Source: Streptosporangiales bacterium
GTDB lineage: Bacteria > Actinomycetota > Actinomycetes > Streptosporangiales > Streptosporangiaceae
Direction of reading: 5' to 3'
Assembly (NCBI GenBank): GCA_009784565.1
Contig: WRBL01000012.1
Coordinates: 1 to 43,768, forward strand
Length of the DNA stretch: 43,768 nt
In this document: piece by piece, positions 24,639-32,943 of the stretch
Numbering within the stretch: the first letter of the stretch is position 1
How the letters are laid out: every line of letters begins with the position of its first letter
The notes under the pieces: model-generated
The model's input: only the letters and a program-made list of their open reading frames with translations
What the model was told of the DNA's origin: nothing
Database searches by the model: none
Translations under genes and position numbers: made by a program

Positions 24639-26270
24639 TTACGCGGGCTGGGCGTCCGGGGCGTGGCCCCGGGCCGGCTGGTGCTCACTGGTATGGGCAC
24701 GGGCCCACTTGAAGTCTGCCTTGCCGGACACGGTGCGGCTGATCTCGTCCACGACCCAGAGGGCGCGCGGCGCCTTGTAGCCGGCGATCTCCCCGCGCAC
24801 GTGGGTGTCGAGCGCGTCGAGGTCGACGGTCGCGCCGTCCCGGGGCTGCACCAGCGCCGCCACGGCCTGCCCGAGACGGGCATCGGGAACGCCGATGACC
24901 ATCGCGTCGAACACGTCCGGGTGGGACTTCAGGGCGCTCTCCACCTCTTCGGGGTACACCTTCTCGCCGCCGGTGTTGACGCAGGTATTGCCCCGGCCGA
25001 GCAGGGTGAAGCTGCCGTTCTCCTCTACCCGGGCCCAGTCCCCGGGCACCGTGTACCGCTTGCCGTCGACCTCGGCGAACAGCTTCGCGGTCTTCTCGGG
25101 GTCCTTGTAGTAGCCGAGCGGAACGTTCCCGCCCCGGGCCAGCCGGCCGATGCCGCCGGGACCCAGCGGGCGGTCGTGTTCGTCGATCACCAGCACGTCC
25201 GGCCCGGTGGTGACGGTGGGGCCGCCCTTGTTCTCGGCGCCCTTGGTGACCATCCCGATGCCGGCGAAACCGGTCTCGGTGGAGCCGACGGCCTCGGTGA
25301 TCACCGCGTTGGGCAGGGCGGTGACCGCGGCGTCCTTGACCGCCGGGGAGAACAGCGCGGCGCTGGAGGAGAAGGCCAGGACCGTGGAGGTTTCGTAGTT
25401 CCCGTTGTTCAGGGCGTCGATCAGCGGGCGGGCCATCGCGTCCCCGATGATCACCATCACGTTGACCTTGTACCGCTCGACGGCGCGCCAGGCCGCGTCC
25501 GCGTCGAACCGGGGCAGGAGCACGACCGTCTCGCCCGCGAACAGGCTCTGCAACGTCCCCACCTGCGCGTTGCCGTGGATCAGCGGGGCGGCGCACATGC
25601 GGACCAGGGCGCCGTTCTGTCCCCGGCGGACCTGCTCCCATTCGTCGGGCAGCGGTTCCCGGGTCATGAAGTCAATGCCGCCGCCGAGGGTGCGCCACAG
25701 GTCCTCGTGCCGCCACATCACGCCCTTGGGGTTACCCGTGGTCCCGCCGGTGTAGATGATGTAGACGTCGTCCGCGCTGCGCTCGCCGAAGTCCCGCCCG
25801 GGCGCCGACCGGGCGAGGGCGTCGGAGTACTCGACCGCGCCGTCCGGGCCCGCGTCGCCGGCGGTCCCGTCGTCGATGACCACCAGGCCGCCGGGCTTCA
25901 GCCCCGGCGATCCGTCCAGCGCCCCGGCCACCTGCGGGCCGAGCCCGCGCTGGTAGACGATCGCCACCGAGTCGGAGTCGCCGAGCAGGTACCGCAGTTC
26001 CTTCTCGCCGTACCGGTAGTTGATGTTGATCGCGGCCGCGCGCAGCTTGCAGCAGGCGAGCAGCACCTCCAGGGCCTCGACCGAGTTGCCCGCGTACAGG
26101 CCTACGTGGTCCCCGGCCCGCACGCCGATGCCGGCGAGGTAGTGGGCGAACCGGTTCACTCGCTCCTCAAGCTCGGCATAGGTGAGGGTCCGGTCATCGA
26201 GGGCGACGGCGAGACGCTCGGGGAAGGCATCAACCGCGTGCTCGAAGAGATCGGCAAAGTTCAGCGCCAT
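24639..26270 (-). CDS. fadD19: Steroid side-chain CoA ligase, FadD19-type (copy 1)
   Basis: A 543-residue adenylate-forming ligase that matches recalled FadD19 (Rv3515c) throughout: FADLFEHAVDAFPERLA, ININYRYGEKELRYLLGDSD, RDFGERSADDVYIIYTGGTTGNPKGVMWRHEDLWRTL, GDAMARPLIDAL, AVGSTETGFAG, NTGGEKVYPEEVESALKSHPDVFDAMVIGVPD and FKWARAHT. FadD19 activates the C26 acid of the cholesterol side chain. It is divergent from echA19 across an 84-bp promoter, exactly as in M. tuberculosis, and leads an eight-gene operon ending at 15930. The KstR-like site at 26281 lies 10 bp from its start. A second, similar ligase is encoded at 38626. Confidence 0.88.
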   Translation of the reverse strand: MALNFADLFEHAVDAFPERLAVALDDRTLTYAELEERVNRFAHYLAGIGVRAGDHVGLYAGNSVEALEVLLACCKLRAAAININYRYGEKELRYLLGDSDSVAIVYQRGLGPQVAGALDGSPGLKPGGLVVIDDGTAGDAGPDGAVEYSDALARSAPGRDFGERSADDVYIIYTGGTTGNPKGVMWRHEDLWRTLGGGIDFMTREPLPDEWEQVRRGQNGALVRMCAAPLIHGNAQVGTLQSLFAGETVVLLPRFDADAAWRAVERYKVNVMVIIGDAMARPLIDALNNGNYETSTVLAFSSSAALFSPAVKDAAVTALPNAVITEAVGSTETGFAGIGMVTKGAENKGGPTVTTGPDVLVIDEHDRPLGPGGIGRLARGGNVPLGYYKDPEKTAKLFAEVDGKRYTVPGDWARVEENGSFTLLGRGNTCVNTGGEKVYPEEVESALKSHPDVFDAMVIGVPDARLGQAVAALVQPRDGATVDLDALDTHVRGEIAGYKAPRALWVVDEISRTVSGKADFKWARAHTSEHQPARGHAPDAQPA

Positions 26271-26280
26271 GCGTAAAAAC

Positions 26281-26294
26281 TAGAACGTGTTACT
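26281..26294. promoter_or_regulatory. KstR-like operator between fadD19 and echA19
   Basis: TAGAACGTGTTACT matches the recalled KstR palindrome TNNAACNNGTTNNA at all defined positions but the last. It lies 10 bp upstream of the fadD19-like start and 60 bp from echA19, so it can control both operons. Confidence 0.75.
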
Positions 26295-26354
26295 GTTTCG
26301 GGGCAAGACCACGGCGAGGTTATTTGCCTCGACAAGCGACAGGAGCCGCTCCGC

Positions 26355-27149
26355 ATGACGACCCCGACCGAGACCGAGGAGCCGCACGCGCTCATCGAAA
26401 AGCGCGGCCATGTCCTCATCGTGACGCTGAACCGCCCGAAGGCCCGCAACGCGCTCAGCGGCGAGATGATGGCCCTGATGCGCCAGGCCTGGGACCAGGT
26501 CGACAGCGACCCCGACATCCGGGTAGCCGTCCTGACCGGCGCGGGCGGCGCGTTCTGCGCGGGCATGGACCTGAAGGCGGCGAACGAGTCGCACCCGGGC
26601 GACGGCGACATCCCGGACTCCGCCCTGGAGCCCCTGCTGAAGGGCCGGCGCCTGAGCAAGCCGCTGATCGCCGCGGTCGAGGGCCCGGCCATCGCGGGCG
26701 GGACCGAGATCCTGCAGGGCACGGACATCCGGGTAGCGGGCGAGAGCGCCCGGTTCGGGGTCTCGGAAGCCCGCTGGGGCCTGTTCCCCCTCGGCGGTTC
26801 CGCGGTCCGCCTGGTCCGGCAGATCCCCTACACGATCGCCGCCGACATCCTGCTGACCGGCCGCCATATCAAGGCGCCCGAGGCGAAGGAGATCGGCCTG
26901 ATCGGCCACGTCGTGCCCGACGGCCAGGCCCTGGACAAAGCCCTCGAGATAGCGGACCTGATCGCGGCCAACGGCCCGGTCGCGGTGCGCGCCATCCTGA
27001 AGACCATCCGCGACACCGAGGGCCTCCCCGAGAACGACGCGTTCACCCTCGAGTCCAAGATCGGCATGGAGGTCTTCCGCAGCGAGGACGCCAAGGAAGG
27101 CCCCCGCGCGTTCGCCGAGAAGCGCAAGCCCGAATTCAAGAACCGCTGA
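26355..27149 (+). CDS. echA19: Enoyl-CoA hydratase EchA19
   Basis: A 264-residue crotonase almost superimposable on recalled Rv3516: [132 protein letters not shown] and [16 protein letters not shown]. Both hydratase glutamates are present (GGTEI and VSEA). EchA19 hydrates enoyl-CoA esters of the cholesterol side chain. It is divergent from fadD19 and shares the KstR-like operator. It is followed by a perfect 18-bp hairpin before the next, convergent gene. Confidence 0.93.
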   Translation: MTTPTETEEPHALIEKRGHVLIVTLNRPKARNALSGEMMALMRQAWDQVDSDPDIRVAVLTGAGGAFCAGMDLKAANESHPGDGDIPDSALEPLLKGRRLSKPLIAAVEGPAIAGGTEILQGTDIRVAGESARFGVSEARWGLFPLGGSAVRLVRQIPYTIAADILLTGRHIKAPEAKEIGLIGHVVPDGQALDKALEIADLIAANGPVAVRAILKTIRDTEGLPENDAFTLESKIGMEVFRSEDAKEGPRAFAEKRKPEFKNR

Positions 27150-27205
27150 CCGGCCCCGGGGCGCCCCGCGGCGCTGACCGGCCCCGCGGCGCTGACCGGC
27201 GCTAG

Positions 27206-27245
27206 GTTCGCAGTTCCTGCTGCTCTGGCAGCAGGAACTGCGAAC
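27206..27245. terminator. Bidirectional hairpin terminator (perfect 18-bp stem)
   Basis: The arms 27206-27223 and 27228-27245 are perfectly complementary around the tetraloop TCTG. The hairpin sits between the convergent genes echA19 (stop at 27149) and the 408-residue protein (stop at 27280). There is no T-tract, as is common in actinobacterial hairpin terminators. Just upstream (27147-27200) is a degenerate GCTGACCGGC-containing repeat in three copies. Confidence 0.8.
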
Positions 27246-27279
27246 GCAAGGCGGGGTGGTTCAAGGCGGAGGCGACGGT

Positions 27280-28506
27280 TCAGACCGGCGTGATGGGGAT
27301 CGACTTGCGGCCGGACTGGAAGGCGAATCCGGCACCGGTGCTGAACCGGGTGACCTGGACTTCCTCGCATTCGTCGACGGCGTCGGGGCCGGTCACCACG
27401 CGCGCCGTCCAGCCGCTGGAGTCACCGGTGTAGGCGACGTCAAGACGGGCGTCGACGCCGCGGACGGCGGCGGCCAGCGGCTTGGGCTCGTCGGGGCCGC
27501 ACAGGGAGATCCAGGTGCCGTCGGCGGCCGAATCGGACGGTCCTCCGGCCTTGATCTCGCCGCCGTCAACCGTGGCGTTGACGTAGACGGACGGGTTGAA
27601 GACCGGGTGCAGTTCCAGGACGCGCAGCGCCCCGCCGGCGTCCGCGGGCAGGTCCAGCGCCCGGGCGATCCGCTCCGAGGCCAGGCCCGCCAGCCCGGTG
27701 AGCTGCTTGACGCAGATCTCCCGTGTCCTGGCCGCGTCCGCGCGGGCCCTGACCGCCCGGATGAAGCCGAGGTTGAGCAGGTGCATCTCCAGGCAGACCT
27801 CGTCGGCCATCCGGACCAGCGCCGACTTGGAGAAGGCGGCGAAGTCCACGTCGCTCAGGAGCGGGCCGCTGTAGTCGGCCCGGCCGTCGTCCGCCGGGTC
27901 GATCGGGGCCAGTTCCACGGTGGCGGCGCGGGACTGGCGTACTTCCAGGCAGCCCTCCGACGGGTACACCTCGGGGTGGGACTCGTCGATGGTGACCGTC
28001 CACTGGCAGTGCGGGGTGCGGCCGGCGGGGACGCGGGGCGGCCGGTGGACCGGGCGGACCTGCGCCTTCGGGTTGGTGGCCACGGCGGTCGCGTCGAACG
28101 TCGGGTCCTCGATGTCGTGGCACATGCCCCGGACCATCTCCTCCCCCATCGGCTCGACGTCCATCAGGGCGCCGCAGTGGTCGAGCTGGAACTCGCCGTG
28201 GTTCGGGTCGTGGACGGTGTAGCGGAAGTCCATGAACTGGGGCGGTGCGCCGATGTCGAGCTGGATGCCCTTGAAGATCGTGACCACGTCGGTGCCCTCG
28301 AACTTCAGGGCGCGCTGCATGCGACCGGTGTAGACCGGGCTGGCGGCCATCCACTCCTCGATGGAGACCTGCGTCATCTCGTCCTGGCCGAACGCGTCCA
28401 GGCACCAGATCAGGCCCGAACGGTCGATCATGTGCCCGATGAGCAGCAGTTCCGGCAGCAGGACGGCCAGCTGCTCTCGGCTCAGGGATTCGTACGGGCT
28501 CTTCAC
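27280..28506 (-). CDS. Conserved hypothetical protein in steroid cluster
   Basis: A 408-residue soluble protein I do not recognise. It starts MKSPYESLSREQLAVLLPELLLIGHMIDRSG, has acidic and aromatic segments, and carries two cysteine-bearing motifs at about residues 110-135: DHCGALMDVEPMG and GMCHDIEDPTFDATAVATNP. These faintly recall the Cys/Asp pattern of ATC-hydrolase-like proteins, but that is a weak analogy. No signal peptide, transmembrane helix or nucleotide motif is seen. It is transcribed after the LLM oxidoreductase (16 bp gap), divergent from cyp142. A role in side-chain or ring catabolism is inferred only from the neighbours. Confidence 0.75.
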   Translation of the reverse strand: MKSPYESLSREQLAVLLPELLLIGHMIDRSGLIWCLDAFGQDEMTQVSIEEWMAASPVYTGRMQRALKFEGTDVVTIFKGIQLDIGAPPQFMDFRYTVHDPNHGEFQLDHCGALMDVEPMGEEMVRGMCHDIEDPTFDATAVATNPKAQVRPVHRPPRVPAGRTPHCQWTVTIDESHPEVYPSEGCLEVRQSRAATVELAPIDPADDGRADYSGPLLSDVDFAAFSKSALVRMADEVCLEMHLLNLGFIRAVRARADAARTREICVKQLTGLAGLASERIARALDLPADAGGALRVLELHPVFNPSVYVNATVDGGEIKAGGPSDSAADGTWISLCGPDEPKPLAAAVRGVDARLDVAYTGDSSGWTARVVTGPDAVDECEEVQVTRFSTGAGFAFQSGRKSIPITPV

Positions 28507-28522
28507 GCTTGGCGTCCTCTCC

Positions 28523-29410
28523 TCAGGGCCGGGCCAGGCCGATCTTGCCGGCCAGCCGTCCCAGGTAGGCGGCGATCTCTTCTTCGGATTTGTCGGGGAG
28601 GCCGAACAGCACCTCGGTGACCCCGGCCTTCTCCCAGGCGGCGAGCTGGCCGGGGTCGGGCTTTCCCGCCAGGACGACGACCTCCGGTTCCCCGTCGCGG
28701 CCCGCCTCCCGCCACAGGTCGCGCAGGCGGGCGACCTTGGCCTCGATATCCGGCTCCATCGGCGTGCTGATCCAGCCGTCGGCGGAGCGGGCGATCCAGG
28801 CGAAGTTCTTGTCGGTACCGCCCGCGCCGACCAGCGCGGGGACGCGCGGCTGCACGGTCTTGGGCCAGGCCCAGGACGGGCCGAAACTCACGAACTCCCC
28901 GTCGTAGCTGGCCTCCTCCTTCGTCCAGAGGGCGCCCATCGCCTCCAGGTACTCGCGGAGCATGGTCCGGCGCCGCTTCGGCGGGACGTGATGGTCGGCC
29001 AGTTCGTCGGTGTTCCAGCCGAAGCCGACGCCGAGGGTCACCCGGCCGCCCGACAGGTGGTCGAGGGTGGCGACCGACTTGGCCAGGGTGATCGGGTCAT
29101 GCTCGACCGGCAGCGCCACCGCGGTCCCGAGCCGGATCCGCTCGGTCACCGGCACCACCGTGGCCAGGGCTACCCAGGGGTCGAGGGTGCGCATGTAGCG
29201 GTCGTCGGGGAGTTCCGCGCCGCCGGTTCCGGGGTGGGCGGCTTCCCGCTTCACGGGGATGTGCGTGTGCTCGGGCACCCAGAACGAGCCGAAGCCCGCC
29301 CGCTCCGCCGCCCGCCCGGCCTGGGCCGGGGTGATCCCCCGGTCGCTGGTGAACAGCACGATTCCGTATCGGAGGGTTCGGGGGGTCGTCCCCCCGGATG
29401 GCACAGTCAT
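28523..29410 (-). CDS. LLM-class F420-dependent-type oxidoreductase
   Basis: A 295-residue luciferase-like protein: RYGIVLFTSDRGITPAQAGRAAERAGFGSFWVPEHTHIP, TERIRLGTAVALPVEHDPITLAKSVATLDHLSGGRVTLGVGFGWNTDEL, FGPSWAWPKTVQPRVPALVGAGG and IARSADGWISTPM. The F420-LLM pattern (G-x-x-H/W-x-P, SGGR-x-x-G-x-G-G-W) is complete. I choose the ATG at 29410, which has GAGGAA upstream; a GTG at 29422 is poorer. It is divergent from cyp142. Its precise reaction is unknown. Confidence 0.87.
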   Translation of the reverse strand: MTVPSGGTTPRTLRYGIVLFTSDRGITPAQAGRAAERAGFGSFWVPEHTHIPVKREAAHPGTGGAELPDDRYMRTLDPWVALATVVPVTERIRLGTAVALPVEHDPITLAKSVATLDHLSGGRVTLGVGFGWNTDELADHHVPPKRRRTMLREYLEAMGALWTKEEASYDGEFVSFGPSWAWPKTVQPRVPALVGAGGTDKNFAWIARSADGWISTPMEPDIEAKVARLRDLWREAGRDGEPEVVVLAGKPDPGQLAAWEKAGVTEVLFGLPDKSEEEIAAYLGRLAGKIGLARP

Positions 29411-29499
29411 GGTTCCTCGCACTCCTTGGTGCTATGGAGGCCGCCCGGACTACTCGGACGCCCGGCCAGACACCTGTCCGGACGGCCTTCCACAGATGC

Positions 29500-29513
29500 T
29501 AGAACAGGTTCTA
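29500..29513. promoter_or_regulatory. KstR-like operator upstream of cyp142
   Basis: TAGAACAGGTTCTA is a perfect TNNAACNNGTTNNA palindrome 10 bp before the cyp142 ATG. A TAAGAT box (29512-29517) touches the palindrome and would start transcription close to the ATG at 29524, so the message is probably leaderless and repressor binding would cover the core promoter. Confidence 0.8.
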
Positions 29514-29523
29514 AGATGTGTCT

Positions 29524-30726
29524 ATGAGCGATCATCCTCTCAATCCGGATATCGACCTGGCCAGCGGAGATTTCTGGGGACGGAATCCGCACCCCGAGCT
29601 CACCTGGATGCGCGAGAACGCGCCGGTCTACTTCGACGGCCGGGTGTGGGGCGTCGCCTCGCACGCGGGGGTCCGCGAGGTGTCCTTGCGCCCGGAGCTG
29701 TTCTGCAACGGCCAGGGGATCCGCCCCGACACCGACCCGATCTTCATGTTCATCGAGACCGACGGCGAGGAGCACCAGCGCCGCCGCAAGCTGGTCAACC
29801 GGGGCTTCACCCCGCGCCGGCTGGCCGACTCCGAGGCCCGGATCACCGAGATCTGCGAGGAACTTATCGACCAGGTCGTCGCCCGCGGCACCGGCGAGTG
29901 CGACGCCGTCACCGACCTCGCGGCCTGGCTGCCGATGCACGTCATCGGCGACATGCTCGGCTTCCCGCGCGATGAGCGGTCCACCCTGCTCAAGTGGTCC
30001 GACGACATGCTGCGCGGGCTGATCGGCAGCGGCTCCTACGACGCCGGCAGCGACGACGAGCGCCTGGCGAACGCCGCGACCGCGTACGAGGGGTTCCGCC
30101 AGTTCGCGACCAAGGCCATCGAGGAACGGCGGATCAGCCCGGGCAGCGACCTGGTCAGCCTGCTCATCGGGGGCGCCTCCGACGAACTGACCCCGGCCGA
30201 GGCGGAGAACGTCATCTCCGACTCCCTGCTCATCCTCATCGGCGGCGACGAGACCACCCGGCACGTAATCAGCGGCGGCCTCTACCAGCTGCTCGCCCAC
30301 CCCGGGCAGAAGCGGATGCTGGCCGAGGACCCGTCGCTCATCCCCGCCGCGGTCGAGGAGATGCTCCGCTGGGTGAGCCCGATCAAGAACATGGCCCGCA
30401 CCGTGGTCAGCGACACCGAACTGCAGGGCCAGAGGCTGAAGGCCGGGGAAAAGCTGCTGCTGCTGTACCCGTCGGCCAACCGCGACGCCGCCGTCTTCGA
30501 CGACCCGTTCGCCTTCGACATCACCCGCACCCCGAACGATCACCTCGCCTTCGGCCTGGGCGCTCACTTCTGCCTCGGCAACAACCTGGCCCGGCTGGAG
30601 CTGCGCTGCTTCTTCGAGACGCTGCTGCGGCGGCTGCCGCAGATCGAGCTGGCGGCCCCCGGCGAGCCCGGGTACCGCCCGGCGAACTTCGTCTCGGGGT
30701 ACGAGCACCTGCCGGTGAGGTTCTGA
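29524..30726 (+). CDS. cyp142: Cytochrome P450 CYP142-type (steroid C26 monooxygenase)
   Basis: A 400-residue P450 resembling CYP142 (Rv3518c): ELTWMRENAPVYFDG, GIRPDTDPIFMFIETDGEEHQRRRKLVNRGFTPRR, LLILIGGDETTRHVISGG (I-helix acid/Thr), EEMLRW (E-x-x-R region), SPIKNMARTVVSDTELQG, HLAFGLGAHFCLGNNLARLEL with the haem cysteine at residue 350, and YRPANFVSGYEHLPVRF. CYP142 hydroxylates and oxidises the C26 methyl of the sterol side chain. Start is ATG 29524 (or GTG 29518). It overlaps the next TetR gene by 3 bp. A matching ferredoxin lies 2.2 kb downstream under a copy of the same operator. Confidence 0.9.
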   Translation: MSDHPLNPDIDLASGDFWGRNPHPELTWMRENAPVYFDGRVWGVASHAGVREVSLRPELFCNGQGIRPDTDPIFMFIETDGEEHQRRRKLVNRGFTPRRLADSEARITEICEELIDQVVARGTGECDAVTDLAAWLPMHVIGDMLGFPRDERSTLLKWSDDMLRGLIGSGSYDAGSDDERLANAATAYEGFRQFATKAIEERRISPGSDLVSLLIGGASDELTPAEAENVISDSLLILIGGDETTRHVISGGLYQLLAHPGQKRMLAEDPSLIPAAVEEMLRWVSPIKNMARTVVSDTELQGQRLKAGEKLLLLYPSANRDAAVFDDPFAFDITRTPNDHLAFGLGAHFCLGNNLARLELRCFFETLLRRLPQIELAAPGEPGYRPANFVSGYEHLPVRF

Positions 30727-31370
30727 TGCCGGACGTGACCGCCCCGGGCCCCGGGGCGCCGGGACCAGGGACACCGGGACCCGGGACACCGGACTTCGGG
30801 GCGGAGGCCACCCGGCGGCGGCTGACCCAGCGGCAGGCCGGGACCGTGGCCAAGCTGACCAGCGCCGCCATGGAGGAGGTCCGGGCCACCGGCTACGCCG
30901 GGCTGACGGTCCGCAACGTCGCGGCCCGGGCTCGTGTCGGGACCGCCACCGCGTACATGTACTTCTCCTCCAAGGAGCACCTGGTCGCCGAGGTGTACTG
31001 GCGCACGCTGCGGGCCCTGCCGCCCGTCCCCGCCGCCTCCCCCGACGACGACCGTCCCGCCGCCGAGCGCGTGGCCGCGGTGATCCGCGAGATCGTGATG
31101 GTGGCCGCGGCGGAGCCGGACCTGGCCGCGGCGGCCACGGTCTCGCTGCTGGGCAGCAGCCCGGACGTCCACGACCTGCGGCTCCGGGTCGGGCTGACCA
31201 TCCGCGAGCGGCTGGTCGCCGCGCTCGGCGACGGATACGACCCCGCGGTCCTGACCGCCCTGGAGTACGCGTCCTCCGGCGCCATGCTCCAGGCCGGGAT
31301 GGGATTCACCTCCTACGAGGAGGCCGCGGACCGGCTGGCCGATACCACCCGGCTAGTCTTGCGCGACTGA
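30726..31370 (+). CDS. TetR-family regulator with Pro-Gly repeat N-terminus
   Basis: A 214-residue TetR protein. Residues 6-22 are a low-complexity PGPGAPGPGTPGPGTP stretch encoded by a 12-bp-like DNA repeat. The HTH lies at about 59-82 (LTVRNVAARARVGTATAYMYFSSKE) and is somewhat like KstR (VGTLYRYFPSK). The C-terminal ligand domain (VYWRTLRALPP onward) is not recognisable as mycobacterial KstR. Its ATG overlaps the cyp142 stop, so it is made from the operator at 29500-29513. That makes it a good candidate for the protein that reads the five TAGAAC-NN-GTTCTA sites; KstR proper could also be elsewhere. Confidence 0.85.
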   Translation: MPDVTAPGPGAPGPGTPGPGTPDFGAEATRRRLTQRQAGTVAKLTSAAMEEVRATGYAGLTVRNVAARARVGTATAYMYFSSKEHLVAEVYWRTLRALPPVPAASPDDDRPAAERVAAVIREIVMVAAAEPDLAAAATVSLLGSSPDVHDLRLRVGLTIRERLVAALGDGYDPAVLTALEYASSGAMLQAGMGFTSYEEAADRLADTTRLVLRD

Positions 31371-31400
31371 ACTTGACCCGGCCCGCCCTTGCCCCTTACT

Positions 31401-31414
31401 TAGAACAAGTTCTA
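31401..31414. promoter_or_regulatory. KstR-like operator upstream of aldehyde dehydrogenase
   Basis: TAGAACAAGTTCTA is a perfect palindrome of the TNNAACNNGTTNNA type. It lies 38 bp before the ATG at 31453 in an 82-bp spacer, placed to control the aldehyde dehydrogenase-ferredoxin-SnoaL operon. Confidence 0.82.
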
Positions 31415-31452
31415 GTATCGGCGGGTCGCCCGACATAGCCGGAGGAATGACC

Positions 31453-32889
31453 ATGAGCCTCGACCGGGACGCCCTCTTCGTCGGCGGGCAGTGGGCCAGG
31501 CCCTCGTCACCCGCGGTGCTGGAGGTGATCTCGCCGTCCACCGAAGAGGTGGTGGCGCGGGTACCGGAGGCGGTCGCGGCCGACGTCGACGCGGCGGTGG
31601 CCTCGGCCCGGAAGGCCTTCGACGAGGGGCCGTGGCCCCGCATGACGCCGGAGGAGCGGATTGAGATCGTGCAGGCCTTCTCCGGCCTGTACGCCGCCAG
31701 GCTGGGTGAGATGGCCGAGGTCATCACCACCGAGATGGGCTCCCCGATCGCGTTCAGCAACCTGGCCCAGGCCCCGGCCCCGTGGATGCAGGTCGAGGCC
31801 TTCCTCAAGGCCGCGCGGGAGTACCCGTGGGAGACCCGCCGGACCGGCGCCCTCGGAGAGGTCATGGTCCGGCACGAGCCCGTGGGCGTCGTCGCCGCGA
31901 TCGCGCCCTGGAACGTTCCCCAGTTCACGATCATGTCCAAGGTCGTCCCGGCCCTGCTGGCCGGCTGCACGATCGTGGTCAAGCCGGCCCCGGAGACGCC
32001 GCTGGACGGGTACCTGATGGCCGAACTGCTGACCGAGGCCGGAGTCCCCGAGGGCGTGGTCAGCATCGTGGCCGGCGGGCGCGAGGCCGGCGAGCACCTG
32101 GTCTCCCACCCGGCCATCGACAAGGTGGCCTTCACCGGCTCGACCGCCGCCGGGCGGCGGATCGGCGCCATCTGCGGCGAGCAGCTCAAGCGCGTCTCCC
32201 TGGAACTCGGCGGCAAGTCGGCCGCGATCATCCTCGACGACGCCGACCTGGCCAAGACCCTGGAAGGCCTCAAGTTCACCGCGCTGATGAACTCCGGGCA
32301 GGCCTGCGTGGCCCAGACCCGGATCCTGGTCAGCCGCGGACGGCACGACGAGGTGGCCGCCGCCCTCGCGGACACGGTCTCGTCCATGAAGGTGGGCGAC
32401 CCGTCCGACCCGGCGACGGAGATCGGCCCGATGGCCGCCCAGCGCCAGCAGGACCGGGTAGAGAAGTACATCGCGCTCGGACAGGAGGAGGGAGCGCGGC
32501 TTCTCACCGGAGGCACTGGGCGGCCCGAGGGCCTCGGCCGGGGATGGTACGTGCGGCCCACGGTCTTCGCCGGGGTCAGCAACCAGATGCGGATCGCCCG
32601 CGAGGAGATCTTCGGCCCGGTGCTGTCGGTCATCGCCTACGACGATGTCGACGACGCCGTCCGGATCGCCAACGACTCCGACTACGGCCTGGCCGGCACC
32701 GTCTGGACGAACGACGCCGAGGCCGGACTGGACGTGGCCCGCCGGGTCCGCACCGGCACCTACGGGGTGAACACCTTCACCATGGACTTCGCCGCGCCAT
32801 TCGGCGGGTTCAAGGATTCCGGGATCGGGCGGGAGTTCGGCCCCGAGGGCCTTTCGGCGTACACCGAACTCAAGTCGGTGTACCTCTAG
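31453..32889 (+). CDS. NAD(P)-dependent aldehyde dehydrogenase
   Basis: A 478-residue aldehyde dehydrogenase: IAPWNVPQFTIMSKVVPALLAGCTIVVKPAPETPLDG, AFTGSTAAGRRIG (cofactor), LELGGKSAAIILDDAD (general-base Glu), NSGQACVAQTRILV (catalytic Cys), EEIFGPVLSVI and GVNTFTMDFAAPFGGFKDSGIGREFG. The ATG at 31453 has GGAGG 7 bp upstream; the ATG at 31447 is too close to it. With CYP142 producing side-chain alcohol and aldehyde, oxidation of the C26 aldehyde to the acid is a natural role, but other aldehydes of the pathway are possible. Confidence 0.9.
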   Translation: MSLDRDALFVGGQWARPSSPAVLEVISPSTEEVVARVPEAVAADVDAAVASARKAFDEGPWPRMTPEERIEIVQAFSGLYAARLGEMAEVITTEMGSPIAFSNLAQAPAPWMQVEAFLKAAREYPWETRRTGALGEVMVRHEPVGVVAAIAPWNVPQFTIMSKVVPALLAGCTIVVKPAPETPLDGYLMAELLTEAGVPEGVVSIVAGGREAGEHLVSHPAIDKVAFTGSTAAGRRIGAICGEQLKRVSLELGGKSAAIILDDADLAKTLEGLKFTALMNSGQACVAQTRILVSRGRHDEVAAALADTVSSMKVGDPSDPATEIGPMAAQRQQDRVEKYIALGQEEGARLLTGGTGRPEGLGRGWYVRPTVFAGVSNQMRIAREEIFGPVLSVIAYDDVDDAVRIANDSDYGLAGTVWTNDAEAGLDVARRVRTGTYGVNTFTMDFAAPFGGFKDSGIGREFGPEGLSAYTELKSVYL

Positions 32890-32914
32890 CCCTCCGGCAT
32901 GTAACTTCTTCCCC

Positions 32915-32928
32915 CGGATAAATATCCG
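32915..32928. repeat. Short hairpin before ferredoxin RBS
   Basis: CGGATA-AA-TATCCG is a perfect 6-bp stem lying 5 bp upstream of the AGGAGG of the ferredoxin gene and 26 bp after the aldehyde dehydrogenase stop. It may affect mRNA processing or relative expression; it is too short for a strong terminator. Confidence 0.4.
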
Positions 32929-32943
32929 CATAAGGAGGTCATG

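Noticed and set aside
29407-30789. Minus-strand open frame of 460 codons
   Set aside because: Antisense shadow of cyp142, which has the complete P450 motif set.
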